This document shows positions 7,345-15,675 of a stretch of DNA of 15,675 nucleotides, in pieces (the stretch's first letter is position 1; every line of letters starts with the position of its first letter). Location of the stretch: contig MU657460.1 of the NCBI GenBank assembly GCA_026770575.1, positions 4,890 to 20,564 on the forward strand, given 5' to 3'. A model generated the notes under the pieces. The model did not search any database and had not been told where the DNA came from. It worked only from the letters and a program-made list of their open reading frames with translations. The position numbers and the translations under genes are program-made. Source of the DNA: Pelagophyceae sp. CCMP2097. Taxonomy: Eukaryota; Sar; Pelagophyceae.

Positions 7345-8534
7345 TTATGGCGTCGAGGCGTTGGATAGGCGCGGGTTGCGAAACTCGGAAAAGTTGTAGG
7401 GCAGAAACTTGCAGTTGTCGGTCTCCGTGGTGCGCTCGTTTGCGCCGATTGCGTTTGCGGCGGACGTAGCGGAGTGGCACGTTAGTGGGGGGAAGACGAG
7501 GTTGTTATTCGGAGCAAACTGCGGTTGGATGATTTTCGAAGCACCGTCGTTTCGAAATAAAGTCACCTTGCCCCGCGCCTCGACGCCGATCAAATGCTGC
7601 TCCGAGAGAGTCTCGTTGTCGCGCAGTTTCTCGTAGATTTTTGCAGTTTCGCCCGTGTTTCGCACGGCGTGCCTAAATATGCCCGTCGGCACTTTCGAAT
7701 TGTAATTCAGCTTCAGCATCGACATGGTCATCGTCGGGATGCTCAACCACCACAAAGCGGCGCCGAGGATGACGTCGTGTGTTCCAAACCAGACCTTTTG
7801 AGTCTCCGACATGAAATTTCGGTCGATCCACGGCCGAAACGCCTCTAAAGCCCCTCTAGATAGAATACACGGCTGCGCCCAGGGCCACCTGTACTCGCAG
7901 TGGTGGCCGCAGTGCTCCCACCTTTTAAAGGTGCGCGCAAAGCCGCGGGGCCCGGTCGATCCAACGAACGCCAGAGGCTTGCTCGAATCAAAACCTTCCA
8001 ATAAAGCGTTCAGCGCCTCTGGTCGAAAGTAGTTGTCGTCGTCGACGAACATGAACCATTCCGTTTCGGCGTACTCTTTGCTGTAGAGCCAGAAACGGAT
8101 CGATTCCTGACACCGGCAGACTGGGCCGAGACCCATGTACCTAGGTGGCGAGGTATAGAGCGGCGGGTAAATACGCTCTCGCAGCACGGTGTCTGGGACG
8201 CGGGTTCGCGCTCGCCGGTGCAATTCGCTAAGTAGAGCACTCGAGTCGCTTCGGCGCAGTCGTAGCTCTCAACGACGTCCCTCGGCCTCTCCTGGGGCGG
8301 CTTGGGCCCGAGCCTCCGTCGCTGGCGCAGTATGGCGGCTTGGCACTTTGCCTTGACGAATTTGTGGTCGACTGTATTCGTGCCGAAGGCAAACTTGGTA
8401 TCGTACCCGGATGCCCAAGTTTGGACCATGGGCACTTCCCGATCCCAAAAGTACGAGTAAGCCTTGCCCTGGAACTGCTTCTCCACGGAAGTCGCCAGCA
8501 CGATGACCGCGAGGACGCCGTTGACAGCGACCAT
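7345..8534 (-). CDS. Fringe/GT31-like glycosyltransferase
   Basis: Predicted exons are 8534-8200 and 8140-7345, giving 376 residues. The N-terminus MVAVNGVLAVIVLATS is a signal peptide or signal anchor, so the enzyme should be luminal in ER or Golgi. The catalytic part shows GLGPVCRCQESIRFWL, the metal and sugar-nucleotide motif WFMFVDDDNYF (DDD at about 145-147), a GPRGFARTF...CHH-like cysteine/histidine segment (WEHCGHHCEYRW) and THDVILG, corresponding to the EDxxxG-type segment near the catalytic base. The two parts lie in different frames; a 59-nt intron (8199-8141, GTCCCA...CCTAG) in phase 2 reconciles them, and is preferred over a frameshift. The start at 8534 is the first ATG; the frame is open further upstream without one. 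Donor and acceptor sugars cannot be deduced. Confidence 0.72.
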
Positions 8535-8879
8535 TGGCACGCAACGCCGCTGTGACACCGACGCCTTAAAGGCCGCGGCAGGCGGTGCTGCAAAGCGCGC
8601 GGCCTATACCGCGGGCGCCGCAGCAAAGGCCGGACGTCCGCGAGCCTCGGCGCGCGACGCACGTCGCGCTCCGCGCGCGCAAAAGTAGCCTCGCAAAGTG
8701 ACCTCTTTACACAAAGACTTTTTACAGAGTCGTTTTAGAAAAATCGAGAACATCTGCTTTTGGCGAATACTGCTTTTAGCGACCATGAGCTCTCGAACGG
8801 ATCGTCGGAGCTCCGAAAGTGGGACCACTGTGCGCTGCGGCTCCGCCGGTGTATACTCCGGCGGGCCTCTCCGCTTTCG
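8535..8879. promoter_or_regulatory. Divergent intergenic region between two glycosyltransferase genes
   Basis: The region contains the 5' sides of both genes. Its left half (8560-8690) is strongly GC-rich and alanine-coding in chance frames; the stretch at 8695-8770 is AT-richer. No defined promoter element could be named. Confidence 0.5.
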
Positions 8880-10287
8880 ATGGCGGTTGGCCGTCTCGCG
8901 GTGCTGCTGGCGCTCGGCGTCACTAGTGTCGCTGGTCAGGCGAAGGGCTACCGCCATGGCAATTGGATCGCCGGCACAAATGCCCCGGACGAAATCAAGG
9001 CGCAATGGGCCGACAAGCCGCCTTTGGTCGGTCCGGCGCCGGACGCGCGCAAGTCGCCCGTGCGCCCACCGGCGCCCAAGGACCGCCCGCCGCGCGAACC
9101 CGTGGCTCTGGGTGACGCTTTATGGAAGTCTCCTGCCATCCGGCCAATCGAAGACCAAGACGTCGTGATCGGCCTCGCGCTGAACTACAAGCTTGGTAGC
9201 CATTCTGCGTTTGTAGGGACTCTTCGCAGGACTGGTTACAAAGGAGATATTATCTTAGCTACGGAGCCTCTAAAGAAGATGCAACTCGCCAGCGCCAACT
9301 TCTTAAAAGATATGGGCGTCGTCGCGTTCCCGCTGGAGCCGGACTGCTCGGCGAGCAAGGGAGGGAGTATCAAGCACAAGACGTGCCTGTGGCGTGAAGG
9401 CCAGCCGGCTCTCCCTTTAGCCATCATCCGCCACGCCCTCTACCACGCCATCGCGTCGATGTACCCGCCGTCGGCGCAGTTCTACGTGGCCGATTACCGG
9501 GATACATTCTTTCAAAGGAATCCTTTTGAAGCTTATTCGGAGATTCACGGCAAGCCTCGATTAAAAGGCTTGGACCTTGTCGTCGTCGCTGAGCACTGGC
9601 CTTTCAAGCAAATCGGCAACTGCCCCTTTAACGGCGGATGGGTCCGCGGCTGCTGGGGGGCCGACGTGCACCAACGCCTGCAGCACCAAAACGTTTTATG
9701 CAGTGGATCTTACATGGGCGCGCAGCCCGCGATTGTCAATTTCGAGGAGACTCTCCTCGCGTCCGCAGACGTCGACGAGTGCCACTTCAAGGGCGTGCCC
9801 TCGGACCAAGGGTACTTGAATTATCTGTTTTACTCGGGTTTACTGCCGTCCGAAACAGTCGTCGAGTCCCGCGGCAGCGGCGTCGTGAATACCGTCTTTT
9901 TCTCCGCGTCAAGTCGGAAAATCGGAAACGACCAAGGATGCTGGCATCAGAGGCTTCGGCGGCCCCGGGCACCGTCCAACTCGAAAGCGACTGACAGAGC
10001 CAGCATCAGAGGCGGGCACCGACCGCGAAAGGGTTGTTGCCGTACGACGCCCGTAGGTCGGCTCGCTCGACGGCTCGCGCCCTCGCAAGGCTGGCTTCCT
10101 CCCGGACTCGCACGTCAATATTGGAGAGTACTGGCACATGCGCGACGCAGACGGTTTTGTTATGCAGGACGACAGCGTTTCCAAGAGTGCGGCGGTGCAT
10201 CAGTACGACCGATTCCATCTCGAGTTCACAACCTTCGTCGCCGAGCTCGGCCTGTGCGACCCGCCAGAGACGTGCTACCGGCCGTGA
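8880..10287 (+). CDS. Putative nucleotide-diphospho-sugar glycosyltransferase, secretory
   Basis: Predicted exons are 8880-9893 and 10057-10287 (414 residues). The N-terminus MAVGRLAVLLALGVTSVAG is a signal peptide. A proline-rich linker leads to a GT-A-like domain with VVIGLALNYKLG, GDIILATEP, and the DxD-like VADYRDTFFQRNPF (about 203-216), typical of algal and plant glycosyltransferases in which xDxRD precedes FFQ.DPF. The second exon gives VGSLDGSRPRKAGFLPDSHV and SAAVHQYDRF, the usual C-terminal block of this group. The intron 9894-10056 ends GTAG and has a weak GTC donor; phase 0 agrees on both sides. ORF sequence continuing past 9893 is low-complexity and is taken as intron. The frame is also open upstream of 8880 but without an ATG. 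Family call is from memory of the motifs; substrate unknown. Confidence 0.62.
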
Positions 10288-10465
10288 AACCCCGCAGTTG
10301 TACGACATCCATTGTATATGTTAACTGGAGGCCGCGGGCCAGAGGGCGCGCGGTCCTTCCAAATTCGTTCGTCTCTGGGCAGTCGCGGGCAGACGGTCCG
10401 CGCACCGGGTCCCCGCCGCGGCCATCGCGGTGCGAGGTCTCCGCCGGGCCCGTGTCGTCCGCAAT

Positions 10466-12056
10466 CTAGAACTCCTCGCCCTCGCCAAAGTTGAACCGCA
10501 GGCCGTGGCCCGCCAGCTTGGCCTAGGCGAAAGCGCGCTCCGGGTGCACGCTCCGGCGGGCCTCGCTGTGGCCGTTTGGGCTTTTGGTCCACGTTCCCCG
10601 TGCAATCACGCGCCTTGTAGACCGCATCAAAGCAGTTGGACTGCGACACCGTAAAGTAGTCGCGCCAGCCGCCGATGCCGCCGCGCCGCAGGTGGTTCAG
10701 GCCGATGTTGGCCTTTTTGTTGGACTTCATCGACTTCATCGTAGAGTTGGCCACTGTCCTGTCAATCGTCGGGCCGCGCGTCGGCTTGCCCAGGAACTTG
10801 GCAATCTGCACCACGGCGCCGCGGTGGTCCGCGATCATCTGCTCGTACGTCAGCCACAGGCAGTGTTGCGGGTGGCGGATAGAGTATTGGTGCCTAAGCG
10901 TGGATGTCGGCCGTCACGTCACGCGAGGACCGCAAACGTGCAAAAGTGCCACAAAGGCGTCGCAAGGCAAGGGTGCGTTCAAAAGGACTCCAACAGGGTC
11001 TCCGACAGGGGCCTCCAACAACGCACCACTCGACTGCGTGCTTGAACCAGGAGCCGTTTTCGGCATGGCCTGTGAGGAAGATCCGGAGAAACGTCTCAAA
11101 GTCACCTAACGTCTCAAAATCACGCACGGCGCTCGCGACGGCACACGTTGCGCACTGCGCGGCGCGTCGACGCACCGGTGTAGCCGAACTCTGGCTTGGA
11201 CGACGCGTGGTGGAACAGCGAGACGACTGTATCCTTCGGATTCCGCGCCACCGCCACAATGCGCACGCCGGGCGCCGCGCCGCGCGGCAGGTCCGCGACC
11301 TAGGGAGCGCACGCTGCAGCTCGCGAAAGCCGCATCGGCGCCCTTTGCGCGTCGAGCGTCGGCCAAACGCCTCATCAGACGCCGTTTGCCGACGGTCGCG
11401 TGCGACTTGAAGTAGCGCGGGCCCTCCGTGGCGTCGATGATCGCGCGCGAGTGGCCGGGCGCCTCGCGGTGCGCTAGCGTGTCGGGGGCACACAGCGCCT
11501 CGAGCCACGGCACCTACGTCTCACTCAACCGACGTGTCTCACTCAACCGACGAGAAGTCCGCCTCCGGCGGCCCGGCTCAGGTTCGGCCTTGCGCAAAGG
11601 GGCGCCGGGGTCTGACCTGCTCGCCGTAGGAAAGGTCACCTTGCTCGCCGTCGTTCAGGAGCAGCGTCACAATCTGCTGGCACCAAGTCGTGCCGGCCTT
11701 GACGTACGTGCAGATGAAGACGTCGTCGTTTCGCCTGCGCGGACGCACGGTCCAGGACGGCCGAAATGGAGCGCGAGGGCCGGCCGCGGCACGGCGGGCG
11801 CGGCCACGGGCGCCAAAGGAGACGCACGTCTCAAACTTGTCGATGAGGTCTTCGAACATGGCCACGTCCTACGCGTGCGCGCCGCTGCCTGCGCGGCGGC
11901 GCGGCGGCGGCGCGCGGGCGGACGCACGAAGAGCGGGTTCTGGGGCACGCCGCGCACGAGCGCGAGGTTGTAGCCCACGTCCGCCGCCTCGACCTCGTCG
12001 ATGTAGTCCGAGACGTCGACCTCCTTGAACTCCGGCATCGACTGCGTCGCGCCCAT
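10466..12056 (-). CDS. PAPS-dependent sulfotransferase (SULT-type fold)
   Basis: Seven predicted exons: 12056-11928, 11868-11617, 11513-11394, 11299-11176, 11105-11027, 10893-10614 and 10522-10466, giving 346 residues with all phases consistent. The family signatures appear in order: the 5'-phosphosulfate loop TYVKAGTTWCQQ (about 97-108), the catalytic-histidine segment YFKSHAT (H about 165), the 3'-phosphate motif ARNPKDTVVSLFHH (about 185-198), GSWFKHAVEW, LTYEQM, and the RRGGIGGWRDYF segment (about 304-315) equivalent to RKGxxGDWKNxF. The last exon ends KLAGHGLRFNFGEGEEF. It transfers sulfate from PAPS to an unknown hydroxyl acceptor. No signal peptide or membrane anchor is visible, so it may be cytosolic. 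Introns are 59, 103, 94, 70, 133 and 91 nt; the last appears to use a GC donor. Confidence 0.85.
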
Positions 12057-12438
12057 GGTGCCGAGAGCGCGGGGCGCGCGGCCGAGATCCTCGAGGTCGG
12101 AAGTCTGAGAAGCTCGTAGGGGTTATGGGTCACTTTTAAGATATTTTAGAAAACTTTCGGATTGTGCCTTGGCGTCGTCCCGGCGGTCGGCAGCCTTCGG
12201 CAGCCGCGCGGCGACCTCGCCTCCCACCGGAGCCGGCGCAGCGTCGTTCCTCGTCGTCGCCAAAAATGCAGCAATCGCCCGGGCGCGGCGCAGGACCACC
12301 TCCGATCAAAATCGCCTGCAGGTCGGGCAGCGCGTGGCCTTTCGACTTGAACGTCAAGGATGCCTTTGGTCGTTTCGGCGAGTCGGTCGGCACGCGTGGT
12401 TCGAACGTGGTCACGAGGTGGTCGCGACTCCTGAGGCA
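12057..12438. other. Divergent intergenic region, leader of the small membrane protein
   Basis: It separates the sulfotransferase ATG (12056) from the plus-strand ATG (12439). Open frames on the plus strand run through it, but none with an ATG joins the 12439 frame. An additional 5' exon for that gene cannot be excluded. Confidence 0.4.
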
Positions 12439-12636
12439 ATGTCTTGGTTGAACCGCTTGCCGACGTGGGTGCGCGTGATGCTGGGCCCGCCGGACAAGAA
12501 CTCGCTGATGAAGGACTTGGCAAAGCAGACGCTCGGGGAGAAGGTGCTTCTTGCCGTGGCCATCGGTTCTTCTCTCATCGGCCTCAACGCACTCCTCGAC
12601 GTCAACAGGAAGCCACCGCCCGAAGCGGATATGTAA
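12439..12636 (+). CDS. Small single-helix membrane protein, unknown function
   Basis: A 65-residue frame begins MSWLNRLPTWVRVMLGPPDK. An amphipathic or basic N-terminal part is followed by one hydrophobic helix, KVLLAVAIGSSLIGLNALL (about 35-53), and ends in a short polar tail NRKPPPEADM. The ATG at 12439 is the first in a frame that is open upstream. The size and shape would suit a small organelle inner-membrane subunit, but I do not recognise the family. It converges on the BT1-like gene (227 bp between stops). Confidence 0.5.
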   Translation: MSWLNRLPTWVRVMLGPPDKNSLMKDLAKQTLGEKVLLAVAIGSSLIGLNALLDVNRKPPPEADM

Positions 12637-12712
12637 ATACTTTGTCTCGTACCCGGCTGCGCCTGAGCCGAGACGCACGAACTTGTTACGGGGACCAACG
12701 GGGCAAAGAGGC

Positions 12713-12785
12713 AGTCGGCGCCGCGCTCGGCGGTCGGCGCCGCGGTCGGCGGTCGGCTGCGCGCTCGGCGGTCGGTGCCGTCGCC
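12713..12785. repeat. Imperfect GC-rich tandem repeat
   Basis: The word GCTCGGCGGTCGG, with variants GGTCGGCGGTCGG, recurs several times at about 15-25 bp spacing. It lies in the 3' space between the convergent small membrane gene and the BT1-like gene. Confidence 0.7.
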
Positions 12786-12863
12786 GCCGACGCGGGCTGC
12801 GCGCCCGCGATAGGCGGCAGGGTGTTAGCGGGCGGCGGTCTTGGGCGCGCCGACCGCCGCACG

Positions 12864-15227
12864 TTAGCAGCCCTCGCCTCCCACGAAGCGGAGGCACATC
12901 GTCGCCGGGTAGATGGTGAGGAAGGAGCAGGTGACGCTGTAGAGCAGGCCGAGCGTGACCAACGTGATGGAGATCATGGCGTAGCCGTCGCTCTTGCCCC
13001 ACCTACGAGAGGGTCATCTTTCGGGGCCCCTTTTGTCTCCCTTCAAGGACGCGGCCGCTCGCGTGCGCTTGCGGTGCTGCGCGTCGGCGCGCTGGTCCGG
13101 CAGTAAAGGTAGGAACGCTAGAGAGACGAAGGTGGCCCCGTATGAGATTGCGAACGACAATGCTACCAGTTTTCGAAAGGATAAAGTGTCGTCCAAATAA
13201 TTCTGCGAGTTTGACAAAGAGGGCCGGAAGAGGCCGAAGAGCTGGTTCGAGATTGCTTGTGCGACAGGGGCGCCGAGATTATTCGTCGTCGTCAATAAAC
13301 CGTAGACCAACCCTTCGTCGCCGCCGTCGGCCATTTCCACAATGACAAAAGTCGAGACGACGAAGTTGATGGCCGCGGGGACTTCGGAGAGGACGGCCTC
13401 GCCCAGGTAGAAATACTGGTTTCGGACCACACCAAAAATGGTCAGAAAGGAGAAGGGCATGTCTAATACGTTCAAGAATAAAGTCGTGGATAGGAGCATC
13501 ACCCTCCACGACTTGTCCAGGAACTTTGCCTTGACGAGCCACAATCCGAGAGTGAAGAGGACCAAGCCGACGAGGGAGAAAATGCTGGACTGTAGATTCT
13601 TCACACCCGCCCAATGCTGCTTCACCTCGGCCGAACCCGTAGTGAAGATCCCCCCAATCACCGGCGTCAGCAGCTGATAAAGGAGGACGTGCAGCATGGC
13701 CTTGGACCGTAAGAGTCCCCAAACGCCCTTTGCGTACTGCGAAAAGGACACTTGCCGCACGATTCGCGCGGTCAAATTCGGCGTAATGGCGGGTAGCCCT
13801 GATGCGGGCGAGTCCGTGCCCCAGCTGCCGGGCTGCCGGACGTACTTTGGATAGGCGGGAGATTGTTGCGGGCCCAAAGCAGCGCGTCTAAAGGCGTATT
13901 TTGGAAGAATAGGTTCCTCGTAAACAAAGTACCACGAAACGGGAATCATCACTAAAGCGGGCACGGAGAACACAGCGCACATGGCGTTGAATGACAAACC
14001 CCAGTCGAAGGAGCCGTTGTACTCCCATGAGTTCATACCGAGGCCGACGAAGCAGACAGATACAATATTGCCCATGGTCCTCATGAGGTACACGCTTGTC
14101 TGAGTCTGGCCCTTGGAACCCACCTTCTCGTGCCGCGCCATCCTACAAAAGCAGCGCGGCGTAGCCCTTTCATCACTGCAAAGACCCCCGCTCTCCCAAG
14201 ACTTACGTCACAGTGAGGCCATCGGCAGCCACGTCTGCGATGCAATACCCGCACGAGGCCAGCATCATCAAGAGCGCGTAGGGCGCGCCGCTCGTCGCCG
14301 CGGCGGCGTTGCACGGGTGGGCGACGTGCAACGAGAAAGATCCGTCGTCGTTCTCCACGGACCGCCTAGTCTCCAAATGCAAGCCTTGCACCACGGACGA
14401 TTCAACTTACGTCTTGACGTAGCCCTCCTTGCCGACACACCAGTAGGGCGGCGGGAGTTCGCGGGCCCAGAGGCAGACTAAGGCAAAGGCGCAGAGGGCC
14501 CAGCCGAGGACCATGTAGGATTTTCGGCGGTAGCCTAGGTCGGTTTCTCTACGTTTCGAGAGGTTCTCTAGGTTTCTTTATGTTTCTATAGAAAGACGGT
14601 TTTCAATCCTGACCGTAGATGGGGATGCAGTCGTTGATGGCCCCGAAGATGAACTTGAACGACCAGGGCAGCGAGATGATCGTGCCTGAATATAGAGCGC
14701 GTTAAGAGCTGCATCGTCGTTCGGTTACAGTTTGAGGCTCACCAGCCGTGCCGTAGACGTAGCTCTCGACGTTAAAGTACCCGAGGAAGAGGCCGTAGAT
14801 GGTCGCCGGCAGGCCGCCGTAGACGACTCCCACGGCGAAGTATCTGAATGGAAGCGTCGGCGGGCCGACCGTGCAAGGGACTTTGCAAGGGGCAAGGGAC
14901 TTTGCAAGGGACCGCCGCACAAGGCGTGCAAGGGGCTGTGCAACGTGCCATCAAAGGATAGGCCCGCCAAGGGACTTTGCAAAAGAAGGCGCTGGAACGG
15001 CACTGCGCGTACAGCCCCCACTGCACGCCGTCCTGCGGCTTCACCGCCTTTTGCACGACCGAGGGCAGCAATAAAGGCTTGCTCTCGCGGATCGTCTCCG
15101 AGGCGCCGTCGTCGGTGGGCGTGCCGTGGAAGGAGCGCGGGCGGTGCGTGAGCAGAGGCAGGTCTTCCGGAGGCGACCTCGGCCGCCGAAGCTTTGACAG
15201 CGCCGACATGAGTCGCGTCGGCGACAT
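12864..15227 (-). CDS. BT1 / folate-biopterin-transporter-like MFS membrane protein
   Basis: Seven predicted exons: 15227-15013, 14843-14743, 14685-14614, 14534-14411, 14365-14207, 14142-13051 and 13002-12864, giving 633 residues with every phase matching. BT1-type features in order: VQWGLYFAVGVVYGGLPATI, then TIISLPWSFKFIFGAINDC followed by IPIYGYRRKSYMVLGW, YCIADVAADGLTVT before RHE, and GDEGLVYGLLTTTNNLGAP. Many hydrophobic helices follow, consistent with a 12-helix major facilitator; the last is in the final exon (MISITLVTLGLLYSVTCSFL). Introns are 169, 57, 79, 45, 64 and 48 nt. The N-terminal 70 residues are hydrophilic. The start is the first ATG; open sequence upstream has none. Members carry folates, pterins or related solutes; the substrate here is unknown. 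Failure to splice the last intron would give a shorter, basic tail stopping at 13014 and lose the last helix. Confidence 0.75.
14873..14986. repeat. 19-bp tandem repeat within the first intron of the BT1-like gene
   Basis: GCAAGGGACTTTGCAAGGG occurs twice head-to-tail without mismatch (14873-14891 and 14892-14910), and a third near-copy (CAAGGGACTTTGCAAAAG) lies at about 14968-14986. GCAAGGGGC-type words fill the space between. The intron (15012-14844) is the longest of this gene. Confidence 0.85.
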
Positions 15228-15675
15228 AGTGTGCGCCGAGACGGACAGAGTGCCGCGCCTTAGCGATGCGCCGAGGTGGGAAGGCTCGCGGCCGTGGCCG
15301 CCGCCGCCTACGTTAGAACGTCTACCGCCGTCCGCGTGTTTGCAAAGACCAACCGAAGACCTCGTGCTTGCAAAGGCGATGGGTAGCAAGCAGGCGAGGG
15401 GTGTCAAGCAGGCACGCACTGCGCGACATGGCGCCCGGCGAGCTTTAAAAGGCTACGGAAGAATAGTCCACTGGCGACTCCCAGAGCCGTAGAGATATCG
15501 CCGCCGCCGCGCGGGTTTATTACGGCGCGGCCCCGGCGCCCTTCGCGCGCCTCGGCGAGACGCCGACCCGAAAAGGTTGGGCCCGGCGCGTCTGGAAAAG
15601 GCCGACGAACACAAGGGGCCTCGCTTATTCAACTCTGAAAAAAGACCGGGTTTTCCGCAGCCTGTTTTCCGCTGG
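15228..15675. other. Upstream region of the BT1-like gene to the window edge
   Basis: No further gene is supported. A minus-strand frame in phase with the BT1-like exon stays open back to about 15419 and could encode extra N-terminal residues only from a non-ATG codon, so it is treated as 5' leader. The last 100 bases contain nothing recognised. Confidence 0.4.

Noticed and set aside
8010..8223. Programmed or disabling frameshift in the GT31-like gene
   Set aside because: A 59-nt intron (8199-8141) with a CCTAG acceptor and matching phase explains the frame change and fits the other introns in the window.
10006..10308. Minus-strand frame opposite the end of the second glycosyltransferase
   Set aside because: It is the antisense shadow of the C-terminal exon (SAAVHQYDRF block), which has clear family-like sequence.
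11428..11973. A 181-codon plus-strand frame
   Set aside because: Antisense to sulfotransferase exons that carry the PAPS-binding loop; composition is typical of a shadow frame.
12136..13002. A 288-codon minus-strand frame after the transporter
   Set aside because: Its start overlaps the transporter's last exon in a different frame and the rest is low-complexity arginine-rich sequence opposite the small membrane gene.

Overview
This is a nuclear window from a GC-rich, gene-dense eukaryotic microalga, most likely a stramenopile of the pelagophyte (Aureococcus-like) kind. The evidence is divergent intronless core histone genes, very short spliceosomal introns (about 40-214 nt) and algal-type glycosyltransferase, sulfotransferase and BT1-type transporter genes. 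The species call is inference. Exon structures were worked out by hand from reading-frame continuity, splice-site bases and family fit, so boundaries are predictions.

Layout. Bases 1-3200 are visibly more AT-rich and hold no convincing host gene. They carry a GGAC microsatellite, several foldback structures (notably a 354-bp near-perfect hairpin at 795-1148) and a 612-bp TA-flanked terminal-inverted-repeat element (2264-2875) whose GC-rich core looks coding. From 3200 on, genes are packed tightly: a PARP-type zinc-finger gene with tandemly duplicated exons (+, 3207-5097); histone H2A (-) and H2B (+) sharing a divergent promoter; an uncertain small membrane protein (+, 6729-7308); a Fringe/GT31-like glycosyltransferase (-, 8534-7345); a second, unrelated glycosyltransferase (+, 8880-10287) divergent from it; a seven-exon PAPS-dependent sulfotransferase (-, 12056-10466); a 65-residue one-helix membrane protein (+, 12439-12636); and a seven-exon BT1/folate-biopterin-transporter-like protein (-, 15227-12864).

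How the genes fit together. The two glycosyltransferases and the sulfotransferase lie side by side and would suit synthesis of a sulfated glycan in the secretory pathway, but co-function is inference. Of 20 confidently placed introns, 16 end in TAG, 18 are followed by a G-initial or GT-initial exon in all but two cases (one T, one A), and several use GTC donors. One terminal intron appears to be GC-AG. The most notable observations are the tandem exon duplication in the zinc-finger gene, the 354-bp foldback and the TIR element with an apparently captured coding fragment.
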